Below, piece after piece: positions 1-8,900 of a stretch of DNA of 64,000 nt. The stretch comes from Fumia sp045645505 (GTDB lineage: Bacteria > Bacillota > Clostridia > Oscillospirales > Ruminococcaceae). A model generated the notes under the pieces. That model made no database searches. It was not told the DNA's origin and saw nothing but the letters and a program-made list of their open reading frames with translations. How positions within the stretch are numbered: position 1 is the first letter of the stretch; each line of letters begins with the position of its first letter. Where the stretch lies: contig JAZRIW010000002.1 of NCBI GenBank assembly GCA_045645505.1, forward strand, positions 124,001-188,000, in the 5' to 3' direction. The translations under genes and the position numbers were made by a program.

Positions 1-755
1 TGAATATGGAAAATCTCATAAGTTTTTTTAGTTTGTTTTCCCGCATAATCACTGTAATATATATGATTTAAATAACCTATTCCATTTTCAAACCAAATAG
101 GTGTTATTCCTTCTTTTATTCCGTATAAAATTGTTTCATTACGGTATAATCCATATAGTTTACTCCAATCGGCATTATAGCTGGATATTACTATATATGG
201 TTTCCAACTAGCGGAGTTTTCATCAAATGACCATGATAGATGCAACTCATAATTGTCGTTTGCATATTTATGTTGCGCAAGACATGTAACAGTACAAGAG
301 AAATATCTTTCTTCTATACTTCCCTCAACTTCTCCAATTTGTATATTTTCAGGGCTACCGTCAACAACAGATGCTATCATATTTTTAATGGCTTCCTCGC
401 TGTAATCAGGCTTCGATATTGGTGTTGTCTTTCGTTCAATAGTTGCTATCTTTTCAAGTTTCCAACCATCATCATAAAGCTTATAATCCATTGTTATCTG
501 ATGTGAAAAATAATGTGTTTGTTCACTATCTTCAATTTTGGTATCAACTTCAATGTAATCGGTGCCGGCTTTGGAATCAGTTCTTCGTTCTGTAATAGTG
601 AAATCAGTTATAGAATAATTACCAATGTAATTTTCTTTGTAAAAATCACTGGCTAAAAAATCAGTTTTTAATTCATTTTCAGATTTTGCTTCCGGGGTAC
701 ATCCGCAGATGGTTAACGCCAAAAACAATGTCAATACAGCAATGATTTTCTTCAT
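1..755 (-). CDS. Putative lipoprotein, C-terminus beyond window
   Basis: This minus-strand frame is open from an ATG at 753-755 to the left edge, so at least 251 codons are present and the C-terminus is missing. The N-terminus (MKKIIAVLTLFLALTICGC) is a signal peptide with a lipobox ICGC, predicting lipidation at Cys19 and attachment to the outer face of the membrane. The rest is hydrophilic and Trp/Tyr-rich, with no domain I can name. AAAGGAG lies just upstream of the ATG. The gene is divergent from the small XRE regulator at 857, and its promoter overlaps an inverted repeat (787-821), so that regulator may control it. Function is unknown; a secreted ligand-binding or stress lipoprotein is possible. 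Confidence 0.8.
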   Translation of the reverse strand, partial: MKKIIAVLTLFLALTICGCTPEAKSENELKTDFLASDFYKENYIGNYSITDFTITERRTDSKAGTDYIEVDTKIEDSEQTHYFSHQITMDYKLYDDGWKLEKIATIERKTTPISKPDYSEEAIKNMIASVVDGSPENIQIGEVEGSIEERYFSCTVTCLAQHKYANDNYELHLSWSFDENSASWKPYIVISSYNADWSKLYGLYRNETILYGIKEGITPIWFENGIGYLNHIYYSDYAGKQTKKTYEIFHI

Positions 756-786
756 TTTTATAACTCCTTTTACTTATTCTATAATA

Positions 787-821
787 ATTATAGACATTTT
801 CTATCTAAAAGTCAATAGAAA
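787..821 (-). promoter_or_regulatory. Sigma-A promoter for the lipoprotein with overlapping inverted repeat
   Basis: On the minus strand TTGACT (815-810), a 17-base spacer and TATAAT (792-787) form a near-consensus promoter pointing to the lipoprotein gene. An inverted repeat TTTCTAT-N10-ATAGAAA (798-821) covers the -35 box and part of the spacer, which is where a repressor would sit. A second half-match, TAGA-N5-TCTA, lies at 791-803. The divergent XRE gene is the natural candidate to bind here; that is inference. Confidence 0.6.
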
Positions 822-856
822 GTTTATATCTATGGTAAATTATAAATGGTGATTTT

Positions 857-1090
857 ATGAATTTATCATTTGGTGAAAAAATAAGAAATTTGCGTGAGGA
901 TCTTGGACTTAATCAAACTGAGCTTGGTGAAAAAGTAGGTATGACACAAAGAAAAATTTCTTATATCGAAAATAATAGGTTTGAGCCTTCAATTGATGAT
1001 ATAAGACAGTTGTGCTTGTTTTTTGACATTTCTTCCGATTATCTTCTGAATCTTCCAAAGGAATTAAAATATCCGTATAAGAATAAATAA
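857..1090 (+). CDS. Small XRE-family transcriptional regulator
   Basis: This 77-residue protein is almost entirely one Cro/C1-type helix-turn-helix domain. Residues about 6-62 contain the five-helix pattern, with the recognition region around TQRKISYIENNRFEPS and the closing helix FDISSDYLLNL. Such single-domain proteins bind DNA as dimers and usually repress a neighbouring or their own promoter. It is divergent from the lipoprotein gene, and an inverted repeat lies in the shared promoter region. The ATG is preceded by GGTGAT. A strong hairpin terminator follows immediately, so it is monocistronic. The family is clear; the target is inferred from context. Confidence 0.88.
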   Translation: MNLSFGEKIRNLREDLGLNQTELGEKVGMTQRKISYIENNRFEPSIDDIRQLCLFFDISSDYLLNLPKELKYPYKNK

Positions 1091-1120
1091 ACCCCACCAG
1101 AAAATTAGGTGGGGTTTATT
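1089..1120 (+). terminator. Terminator after the small XRE gene
   Basis: AAACCCCACC pairs with GGTGGGGTTT across a short AT-rich loop, followed by a T-rich run. It overlaps the stop codon of the XRE gene. Confidence 0.88.
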
Positions 1121-1223
1121 TATAAGTATTCACTTTAATTTTTAGCCGAGATTGTTTAAATCGTAGCTTGAATCTAATGCTTTTGGTTGGCGTTTAAGCG
1201 ATTTTGACGACTGATACAAAAAT

Positions 1224-1253
1224 AAAACCGCAAGGGATTTCCTTGCGGTTTTT
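1224..1253 (+). terminator. Orphan intrinsic terminator
   Basis: AAAACCGCAAGG pairs with CCTTGCGGTTTT, followed by TTTG. No gene that would use it lies between this hairpin and the preceding terminator at 1089-1120. The 100 bases in between hold only a short stop-bounded frame ending in TGA at about 1212, so this may be the terminator of a decayed gene or of a small RNA. Confidence 0.7.
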
Positions 1254-1348
1254 GTATTTGTGAAAGGATTCTTCCAAGAAGAATTTCTATTTCTATGTAA
1301 AAAATAAAAAAAATAAATTATATTTCAGGAAAAATTTTTCCGGGAAAA

Positions 1349-1494
1349 ACTACCATTTTTACAGGGAAAATCCCTTTCAGACGGCATTTTGGCGGGGAAA
1401 CTTTCATTTTTCCAGGGAAAACTGTCATTTTTACAGGGTAAATCCCTTTCAGACGGCATTTTGGCGGGGAAAAACTTTCATTTTTCCAGGAAAA
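1349..1494. repeat. Two tandem copies of a ~72-bp repeat
   Basis: Copy 1 (1349-1420) and copy 2 (1421-1494) are nearly identical. They differ in the first few bases, by one A/T change in the first AGGGAAAA block, and by two extra A in copy 2. Each copy contains two variants of an internal motif, CATTTTT(A/C)CAGG followed by GAAAA or a close relative, and a central TTTCAGACGGCATTTTGGCG. No reading frame crosses the region. It is a minisatellite-like element in the intergenic space between the XRE gene and the radical SAM gene. Confidence 0.85.
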
Positions 1495-1503
1495 ATCCCT
1501 AAA

Positions 1504-1557
1504 GTAAATAAAAATAAATAAAAATAAATAAAAATAAATTAAAATAAAGGGAAAATA
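1504..1557. repeat. AAATAAATAA microsatellite tract
   Basis: A run of imperfect decamers of the type AAATAAATAA directly follows the 72-bp repeats. It is low-complexity AT sequence with no coding potential. The rest of the gap to 1648 is AT-rich, with a short C-run next to the stop of the radical SAM gene, and holds nothing else I can identify. Confidence 0.8.
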
Positions 1558-1648
1558 AATTTAAAAAAATTTTTTTCACATCTGTTACTTTTGTTACTCT
1601 TTTATGTGGTAAAATAGTATTGTGAAAAAAATCCCCCGAGCCCCCAGA

Positions 1649-2515
1649 CTAAAAAATCTTTATTTTATCAAACCTTGTCCGATAGGAACAATGCTTACAA
1701 AGTTCTAAATCTATATGACGGTTGGTGAGGTTATAAGAAATCTTGTCAACCTCTTTTAAAATTTCGCTTATTGAATCATCAAAAATGTTACCGAGAGGAG
1801 CTTCGCCATTTGAATCAAGACAACAGGGAACTACGGTTCCGTCTGCTAAAACCCCTAACATACTGCGTGTACCATAGCAGATACCATCTTCTGAGACGAA
1901 AGGATTTTCAAGGGAAGGCCAGGTGAATTCTTCTTCCCAGCTTAAAAAAATTCCTTTATCAAGCATAACACTTTTATTGTTTGACATATATTTTTTGAGA
2001 TCGTCTTTAAAATTAAAAAAAGATTTGATTTTTTCCATAATTTCAAAGGACTCATCATCAATGTTACGGTTTTTATCAAGATTCCAGAGTCTTAAAACTG
2101 TATATTTTTTCTCAATACTTGCTTTTTTTGAGAAATCCAAAATAGAATTAAGATAGTCGTTATTATCAATGTTTTGGTGTGCGGAAAAACTATGCAGAGA
2201 GATATTTATTTGACGAAGAGAGGGCTTTGATAACAACAAAGCGGATGTTTTGTTTAAAAGAGTTCCGTTTGTTGTTAAATTAACCAAAAGTGAATTTTCC
2301 TTGCATATATCTAAGAATTCTCCCAGATTGGGGTGTAATAAAGGCTCACCTTTTATATGAAAATAAACATAGTTTGTATATGGTTTTATTTTTTCTATGA
2401 TGTATCTGAACTCTTCTGTAGTCATTTGTTTTGCGGGACGGGTTAGTTTGCTGCAAAAATGACAGTTTAAGTTACATATATTCCCGATTTCCACATATAT
2501 TCTTTTAAACCGCAT
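1649..2515 (-). CDS. Radical SAM/SPASM domain protein
   Basis: This 288-residue protein starts with the radical SAM cluster motif CNLNCHFC (Cys14, Cys18, Cys21), which binds the 4Fe-4S cluster that cleaves S-adenosylmethionine. The glycine-rich stretch HIKGEPLLHP fits the SAM-binding region. The C-terminal third has the spaced cysteines of a SPASM/auxiliary-cluster domain: CYGTRS, then VPCCLDSNGEAPLGNIF, then CKHCSYRT. SPASM proteins often modify peptides or act in cofactor maturation, but no precursor peptide gene is visible nearby and the substrate is unknown. AAAGGAGG precedes the ATG. It stands alone on the minus strand, divergent from gap. Family assignment is firm; function is open. Confidence 0.85.
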   Translation of the reverse strand: MRFKRIYVEIGNICNLNCHFCSKLTRPAKQMTTEEFRYIIEKIKPYTNYVYFHIKGEPLLHPNLGEFLDICKENSLLVNLTTNGTLLNKTSALLLSKPSLRQINISLHSFSAHQNIDNNDYLNSILDFSKKASIEKKYTVLRLWNLDKNRNIDDESFEIMEKIKSFFNFKDDLKKYMSNNKSVMLDKGIFLSWEEEFTWPSLENPFVSEDGICYGTRSMLGVLADGTVVPCCLDSNGEAPLGNIFDDSISEILKEVDKISYNLTNRHIDLELCKHCSYRTRFDKIKIF

Positions 2516-2662
2516 AATTTCCTCCTTTTTGGTAATAAAATTAGTATATCACAAATGCTTTTTTTCGGCAAAAAAATTTTTTTGGGGAAAAATAGACAAA
2601 AAATAACGATTTATTTTGTTAAAAATTTCATATTCTTATAATGTTAATTTTATAACAAGGGC

Positions 2663-2691
2663 TTGTATTTTTTAAAGTTTTGGTATAAAAT
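2663..2691 (+). promoter_or_regulatory. Probable sigma-A promoter of gap
   Basis: TTGTAT and TAAAAT are separated by 17 bases, 35 bases upstream of the gap start codon. The surrounding region is very AT-rich. Confidence 0.5.
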
Positions 2692-2725
2692 AGTAAAAGA
2701 ATAAAATTTTGGAGGTATATTTATT

Positions 2726-3742
2726 ATGGCAGTTAAAGTTGCAATTAATGGATTTGGTCGTATCGGCCGTTTGGCATTCCGCCAGATGTTTGGCGCAGAG
2801 GGTTATGAAATCGTTGCTATCAATGATTTGACAAGCCCCAAAATGCTTGCTCATTTGTTGAAGTATGATTCCGCTCAGGGTAGATATGCTTTGGCAGACA
2901 CAGTTGTTGCAGGCGAAGACTCCATCACAGTAGATGGTAAAACAATCAAAATTTATGCAGAGAAAAACGCTGCTGATTTGCCTTGGGGCAAAATCGGTGT
3001 AGATGTTGTTTTGGAGTGCACAGGTTTCTATTGCTCCAAAGAAAAATCTCAGGCTCATATCGATGCAGGTGCTAAGAAAGTTGTTATTTCTGCTCCCGCA
3101 GGTAATGACCTTCCCACAGTTGTTTTCGGCGTAAACGAAAACATCCTTACAGCTGATGACAAAATCATCTCTGCTGCTTCCTGTACAACAAACTGCTTGG
3201 CTCCTATGGCTAAAGCACTCAATGATTATGCTCCTGTTCAGGCAGGTATCATGTCAACAATTCACGCATTCACAGGTGACCAGATGGTTCTCGATGGTCC
3301 TCACAGAAAAGGCGACCTTCGTCGTGCTCGTGCTGCTGCAGTTAACATTGTTCCTAACTCTACAGGTGCTGCAAAAGCTATCGGACTTGTTATTCCTGAA
3401 CTTAACGGTAAACTCATCGGTTCTGCACAGCGTGTTCCTGTTCCCACAGGTTCTACCACTATCTTGGTTGCTGTAGTTAAAGGTAAAGATGTTACTAAAG
3501 AAGGCATTAACGCTGCTATGAAAGCTGCTGCTTCTGCTTCTTTCGGTTATACTGAAGAAGAACTCGTTTCTTCCGATATTATCGGTATTACTTATGGTTC
3601 TTTGTTTGATGCAACACAGACAATGGTTGCTAAAATCGACGAAGACACATATGAAGTACAGGTTGTTTCCTGGTATGATAACGAAAACTCTTATACAAGC
3701 CAGATGGTAAGAACAATCAAATATTTTGCTGAACTTGCTTAA
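2726..3742 (+). CDS. gap: Glyceraldehyde-3-phosphate dehydrogenase (type I)
   Basis: This cytosolic glycolytic enzyme oxidises glyceraldehyde 3-phosphate to 1,3-bisphosphoglycerate with NAD+ and phosphate. The Rossmann motif INGFGRIGR is at residues 7-15. Asp34, in INDLT, is the residue that favours NAD over NADP. The active-site SCTTNC places the catalytic cysteine at about 153. At 338 residues it has normal length. GGAGGT precedes the ATG. Codon use is strongly biased, as expected for a highly expressed gene. It has its own promoter and is followed by a hairpin terminator before the Fe-S scaffold gene. It is not linked here to pgk or tpi, so it sits apart from the usual glycolytic cluster. 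Confidence 0.97.
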   Translation: MAVKVAINGFGRIGRLAFRQMFGAEGYEIVAINDLTSPKMLAHLLKYDSAQGRYALADTVVAGEDSITVDGKTIKIYAEKNAADLPWGKIGVDVVLECTGFYCSKEKSQAHIDAGAKKVVISAPAGNDLPTVVFGVNENILTADDKIISAASCTTNCLAPMAKALNDYAPVQAGIMSTIHAFTGDQMVLDGPHRKGDLRRARAAAVNIVPNSTGAAKAIGLVIPELNGKLIGSAQRVPVPTGSTTILVAVVKGKDVTKEGINAAMKAAASASFGYTEEELVSSDIIGITYGSLFDATQTMVAKIDEDTYEVQVVSWYDNENSYTSQMVRTIKYFAELA

Positions 3743-3765
3743 TTGATATTGATTTTGCTGTCAGA

Positions 3766-3798
3766 TGTGCTGCCACGAAAGCGGCAGCACATTTTTTT
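3766..3798 (+). terminator. Terminator after gap
   Basis: TGTGCTGCC pairs with GGCAGCACA across a short loop and is followed by seven T. The next gene begins 33 bases downstream on the same strand, so some readthrough into the Fe-S scaffold/GGGtGRT pair is possible. Confidence 0.88.
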
Positions 3799-3830
3799 AA
3801 GAAGTTAATAATTGAAAGGAATGATAAAGT

Positions 3831-4520
3831 ATGATGTATTCTCATGAAGTTGAGAGAATGTGCCCTATTGCCAAAGGCCCTAAACATGGTCCTGCTCCCA
3901 TTCCGGAAGAAGGCAGATGGGTAAAAGCGTACGACGTAAAAGATATTTCCGGTTTGACTCATGGTGTGGGTTGGTGTGCTCCTCAGCAGGGTTGCTGTAA
4001 ACTTACACTTAATGTTAAAAACGGTATCATTGAAGAAGCTTTGGTTGAAACTCTTGGTTGTTCCGGTATGACTCACTCTGCTGCTATGGCAGGTGAAATT
4101 TTGCCCGGTAAAACTTTGCTTGAAGCACTTAACACAGACCTTGTTTGTGATGCTATCAACGTTGCTATGAGAGAATTGTTCTTGCAGATCGTTTATGGTA
4201 GAACACAGACTGCTTTTTCTGAAGATGGTTTGCCTGTTGGTGCAGGTCTTGAAGATTTGGGTAAAGGTTTGCGTTCTCAGGTTGGTACAATCTTCTCCAC
4301 AGGAGCAAAAGGTGTACGTTATCTTGAGATGGCAGAAGGCTATATTTTAAAAATTGCTGTTGACGAAGACAACGAAGTTTGCGGTTATAAGTTCGTAAGA
4401 CTTGGCAAAATGCTCGAAGATATCCGTCACGGAAAAGATCCCAAAGAAGCTTACGAAAACAATATCGGCACATATGGTCGTTATGAAGGCTATAAACATA
4501 TCGACCCCAGAGAAGAATAA
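3831..4520 (+). CDS. Iron-sulfur cluster scaffold-like protein (NifU/IscU N-terminal family)
   Basis: This 229-residue protein resembles the NifU/IscU N-terminal fold. Cysteines suited to cluster binding are at 49 (GWCAPQ), 55-56 (GCCKL) and 77 (LGCSGM), with an extra Cys11 near the start. The GCSGM block matches the scaffold family. The second half, with YGRTQTAF and a cystathionine-free charged tail, is not in classical IscU. In many Clostridia this gene is annotated as an Fe-S assembly scaffold and sits directly before a GGGtGRT-family gene, exactly as here (15-base gap). The pair probably acts together. Whether it builds clusters generally or for one client enzyme is unknown. Codon use is as biased as in gap, which suggests high expression. 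Confidence 0.8.
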   Translation: MMYSHEVERMCPIAKGPKHGPAPIPEEGRWVKAYDVKDISGLTHGVGWCAPQQGCCKLTLNVKNGIIEEALVETLGCSGMTHSAAMAGEILPGKTLLEALNTDLVCDAINVAMRELFLQIVYGRTQTAFSEDGLPVGAGLEDLGKGLRSQVGTIFSTGAKGVRYLEMAEGYILKIAVDEDNEVCGYKFVRLGKMLEDIRHGKDPKEAYENNIGTYGRYEGYKHIDPREE

Positions 4521-4535
4521 GGGAGGTTTAAGATT

Positions 4536-5534
4536 ATGGCTAAATTTGAAGGTCAGGAAAGAAGAATGCCTAAAATTGAGGCATGTCTTGCTGAATATGG
4601 ATTTAAATCTCTCGATGAAGTAAGAGATTATTGCCTTGAAAAAGGTATTGATGTTGAAGCTATTGTTAAAGGTGTACAGCCTATCGCTTTTGAAAACGCT
4701 TCTTGGGCTTACACTTTAGGCGTTGGCGTTGCACTTAAAAAAGGTATCACAAAAGCTGCTGATGCTGCTGAAGCTATCGGTATCGGTTTGCAGGCTTTCT
4801 GCATCCCCGGTTCTGTTGCTGAACAGCGTGCTGTTGGCCTTGGCCACGGTAATCTTGGCGCTATGCTTTTGAGAGAAGAAACAGATTGTTTCTGCTTCCT
4901 TGCAGGTCATGAATCTTTTGCTGCTGCTGAAGGTGCTATCGGTATTGCAAGAACAGCTAACAAGGCAAGAAAGAAACCCTTAAGAGTTATTCTTAACGGT
5001 CTTGGTAAAGATGCTGCTATGATTATTTCCAGAATCAATGGTTTTACTTATGTTGAAACTGAATATGATTTTGCTACAGGTAATCTTAAAATTGTTCGTG
5101 AAAAAGCTTACTCCGATGGCGACAAAGCTAAAGTTCGTTGCTATGGTGCTAACGATGTTTCCGAAGGCGTTGCTATTATGATTCACGAAAAAGCTGACGT
5201 ATCTATCACAGGTAACTCCACTAACCCAACTCGTTTCCAGCACCCCGTTGCAGGAACTTACAAGAAATGGGCTTTGGAAAATGGCAAGAAATATTTTTCC
5301 GTTGCTTCCGGTGGTGGTACAGGTCGTACCTTGCATCCCGATAACGTTGCTGCAGGTCCTGCTTCTTACGGACTTACAGATACAATGGGACGTATGCACG
5401 GTGATGCTCAGTTTGCAGGTTCTTCTTCCGTTCCTGCTCACGTTGAAATGATGGGCCTTATCGGTGCAGGTAACAACCCAATGGTTGGTATGACAGTTGC
5501 TTGTGCAGTTGCAGTTGAAGAAGCAAATAAATAA
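4536..5534 (+). CDS. GGGtGRT-family protein of unknown function
   Basis: This 332-residue protein carries the family-defining SGGGTGRTLHPDN at residues 258-270. Other conserved-looking stretches are LGHGNLGAMLLREETDCFCFLAGHESFAAA (described in parts: a His/Gly turn at about 102-108 and Cys118/Cys120) and ITGNSTNPTRFQHP around 224-236. No transmembrane segment or signal peptide is present, so it is cytosolic. GGGAGG precedes the ATG, and the gene is followed by a strong terminator, so it is the last gene of a two-gene operon with the NifU-like scaffold. The glycine loop suggests nucleotide or phosphate binding, but that is inference. No biochemical role is known to me. Confidence 0.88.
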   Translation: MAKFEGQERRMPKIEACLAEYGFKSLDEVRDYCLEKGIDVEAIVKGVQPIAFENASWAYTLGVGVALKKGITKAADAAEAIGIGLQAFCIPGSVAEQRAVGLGHGNLGAMLLREETDCFCFLAGHESFAAAEGAIGIARTANKARKKPLRVILNGLGKDAAMIISRINGFTYVETEYDFATGNLKIVREKAYSDGDKAKVRCYGANDVSEGVAIMIHEKADVSITGNSTNPTRFQHPVAGTYKKWALENGKKYFSVASGGGTGRTLHPDNVAAGPASYGLTDTMGRMHGDAQFAGSSSVPAHVEMMGLIGAGNNPMVGMTVACAVAVEEANK

Positions 5535-5540
5535 TGCATT

Positions 5541-5574
5541 AAACCTCGTCTGTGAAAATAGACGAGGTTTTTGG
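5541..5574 (+). terminator. Terminator after the GGGtGRT gene
   Basis: AAACCTCGTC pairs with GACGAGGTTT across a short loop and is followed by a T-rich run. Confidence 0.9.
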
Positions 5575-5613
5575 TTTTGTATCATCAGACAGAAGACAGG
5601 ATACCCTGAGGCC

Positions 5614-5642
5614 TTGACATTTTTTTGTTTTCGTGTTACTCT
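5614..5642 (+). promoter_or_regulatory. Sigma-A promoter of the ileS T-box transcript
   Basis: TTGACA at 5614-5619 and TACTCT at 5637-5642 are separated by 17 bases, just upstream of the T-box leader. Confidence 0.65.
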
Positions 5643-5652
5643 TTTCTTAAGA

Positions 5653-5894
5653 GCATAAAGACGTTGATGAAGACAGTAGGCTTTTATGAAAATCAAAGCG
5701 AGTCGGGGAAGGTGTAAGCCCGATATTAGTAGTATTTGCTGAACATCACTTCGGAGTTGCACACCTAACGGATTATCCTATTAAGTGTCGCCGGCTTCCC
5801 GTCGTTAAATGGGACGCATATTTTTGTATGTTGTATAGGTGGTTTACGAAGTTTTCCTTCGTCCTGTTCATACGGGACGGGGGATTTTTATTTT
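5653..5894 (+). promoter_or_regulatory. T-box leader of ileS (tRNA-Ile sensor) with terminator
   Basis: The leader opens with the typical T-box start GTTGATGAAGACAGTA and contains the stem I block GAGTCGGGGAAGGTGTAAG. In the specifier loop, GAACATCAC places the codon ATC (Ile) at 5745-5747, which fits the downstream gene. The T-box bulge is GGTGGTTTAC around 5839-5848; its TGGT can pair with the ACCA end of uncharged tRNA, though the usual GGTGGTACC core is altered. A GC-rich terminator follows: CCTTCGTCCTG pairs with CGGGACGGGGG and is followed by ATTTTTATTTT (5856-5894). Uncharged tRNA-Ile should favour readthrough into ileS. An upstream in-frame ATG at 5828 lies inside this leader and is rejected as a start. 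Confidence 0.88.
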
Positions 5895-5908
5895 GGGAGG
5901 TACTAAAA

Positions 5909-8900
5909 ATGTACGAGAAGGTTTCTGCAAGCTTGAATTTTGTGGAGAGAGAAAAAAAGGTTGAAGAATTCTGGAGAGAAAATAATATCTTTGAAAAGAG
6001 TATTGAAGAGAGAAAGGACAGTCCGACATATATGTTTTATGACGGACCTCCTACTGCTAACGGAAAACCTCATATAGGCCATGTGCTTACAAGGGTTATC
6101 AAGGATATGATTCCCCGTTATCGCACAATGAAAGGTTATAAGGTTCCGAGAAAAGCAGGTTGGGATACACATGGTTTGCCTGTTGAACTCGAAGTTGAAA
6201 AACTGCTTGGTATTAATGGAAAAGAACAGATTGAAGCTTATGGATTGGAACCTTTTATTGAAAAATGTAAAGAGAGTGTCTGGAAATATAAAGGAATGTG
6301 GGAGGATTTTTCGCAGACTGTTGGTTTCTGGGCTGATATGGACGATCCGTATGTAACTTATCATAATGATTTTATTGAGTCAGAGTGGTGGGCATTAAAA
6401 CAAATCTGGGATAAAGGCCTTTTATATAAGGGCTTTAAAATTGTGCCCTATTGTCCCCGTTGCGGTACTCCGCTTTCAAGCCATGAGGTAGCTCAGGGCT
6501 ATAAGGATGTAAAAGAGCGTTCTGCTATCGCAAGATTTAAAGTAAAAGGTGAGGACGCATATATTTTAGCATGGACAACAACACCCTGGACTTTACCTTC
6601 TAACGTTGCACTTTGTGTAAACCCTGATGAAACTTATGCTAAAGTTAAAGCTGCTGACGGATATACTTATTATATGGCTGAAGCTTTGCTTGATACAGTG
6701 CTCGGAAAACTTGCTGATGCGGAAAATGGTATTAAGGCATATGAAGTTATCGAAACATTCCCCGGTAAGTCTATGGAATATAAAGAATATGAGCCTTTAT
6801 TTGAATGTGCAGCACCTTATGCTGAACGTCAGCATAAAAAGGCATTCTTCGTTGCATGTGATAACTATGTAACACTTACAGATGGTACAGGTGTTGTTCA
6901 TCAGGCACCTGCATTCGGTGAAGATGACGCAAGAGTCGGCAGAAAATATGATATGCCTTTCGTGCAACTTGTTGACGGAAGCGGATATATGACAGAGGAT
7001 ACTCCTTTTGCAGGAATGTTTGTAAAAGACGCAGATCCTGAAGTGCTTAAAGATCTCGATAAACGCGGACTTTTATTTGATGCACCTAAATTTGAGCACA
7101 GCTATCCTTTCTGCTGGAGATGTGATACTCCGCTTATCTATTATGCAAGAGAATCCTGGTTTATCAAAATGACAGATGTCAAAGAGGATTTGATTCGTAA
7201 TAATAACAAAATCAACTGGATCCCCGAAAGTATCGGAAAGGGACGTTTTGGCGATTGGCTTCAGAATGTTCAGGACTGGGGTATCAGCCGTAACAGATAT
7301 TGGGGCACTCCGCTTAATATCTGGGAATGTGAATGCGGACATCACCATTCGATAGGCAGTATTGAAGAACTTAAAAAGATGTCTGCTAATTGTCCTGACG
7401 ATATTGAGCTTCATCGTCCTTTCGTTGACGCTGTTACAATTACTTGTCCCGAATGTGGAAAGCAGATGAAACGTGTTCCTGAAGTTATTGACTGCTGGTT
7501 TGATTCGGGAGCTATGCCTTTTGCACAGCATCACTATCCTTTTGAAAATAAGGATTTGTTTGAAGCACAATTCCCTGCAAACTTTATTTCAGAAGCGGTT
7601 GACCAGACAAGAGGCTGGTTTTACTCATTACTTGCTATTTCCACTTTGCTTTTCAATAAGGCACCTTATGAAAATGTTATAGTTTTAGGACATGTTCAGG
7701 ACGAAAACGGACAGAAGATGAGTAAATCCAAAGGTAATGCTGTCGATCCGTTTGAAGCTTTGCAAACTTATGGCGCTGACTCTATCCGTTGGTATTTCTA
7801 CAGCAATTCAGCACCCTGGCTTCCTAACCGTTTTTATGCAAAAGCTGTTCAGGAAGGACAGAGAAAATTTCTTTCAACCTTGTGGAATACCTATTCTTTC
7901 TTTGTGCTTTATGCTAATATCGATAACTTTGATGCAACTAAATATAAACTTAATGAAGCTTCTTTAAATGTTATGGATAAATGGCTTTTATCAAAGCTTA
8001 ACAGTCTTGTTAAAGAGGTTGATGAGCATCTTGAAAATTATCGTATTCCTGATGCGGCAAGAGCTTTGCAGGAATTTACCGATGAGATGAGTAACTGGTA
8101 CGTCAGAAGAAATCGTGAAAGATTCTGGTCTCAGGAGCTTACAGAGGATAAAATCAATGCTTATCTGACTCTTTATACCGCTTTGGTAACAGTTTCTAAG
8201 GTTGCGGCACCGATGATTCCTTTTATGTGTGAGGATATTTATCGCAACTTGGTTTGCAGTATCGATAAATCTGCTCCGGAAAGTGTTCATCTTTGTGATT
8301 ATCCTGTACCGGATGAAAGTTTGATAGATAAGAAACTTGAAATGGATATGGAAGAAGTTTTGCAGATTGTAACTTTAGGTCGTGCTGCAAGAAATAATTC
8401 CAATCGTAAAAATCGTCAGCCTTTGCAGAGTATGGCTGTTAAAGCAGAAAATCCTCTTAATGAGATTTATCGTGATATTGTTCTGGATGAGCTTAACATC
8501 AAGGAAATTTCTTTTGTTGAGGATACCGGAGATTTTGTTTCTTATATATTTAAGCCCCAGCTTAAGACTCTGGGTAAAAAATATGGTTCTAAAATCAATG
8601 AAATCAGAATGGCTTTATCAGAGCTTGACGGAAATAAAGCTAAAAAAGAACTCGATACAGATGGATTTGTTACTGTTTCGCTTTCTGATGGTGATATAAA
8701 ACTTGCTGAGGAAGATTTGCTTATCGAAACTGAGCAGATTGAGGGCTTCACAACACTCACAGACCGCGGTATTACAGTTGTTCTGGATACACGTCTTACT
8801 GAAAAACTTATTGAAGAAGGTTTTGTACGTGAAATTATCAGTAAAATTCAGTCTATGAGAAAAGAAGCTGATTTTGATGTTATGGATCATATTACTGTAT

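Noticed and set aside
240..506. Plus-strand 88-codon frame in the first 500 bases
   Set aside because: It is opposite the lipoprotein gene, which has a signal peptide, ribosome-binding site and promoter.
2672..3058. Long open frame antisense to gap
   Set aside because: Its codons mirror the biased gap codons, with no ribosome-binding site; it is a shadow frame. The same holds for antisense frames over tuf, fusA, rpoB, rpoC and ileS.
5828..5908. ileS start 27 codons upstream
   Set aside because: It lies inside the T-box leader and terminator; the ATG at 5909 has a proper ribosome-binding site and family N-terminus.
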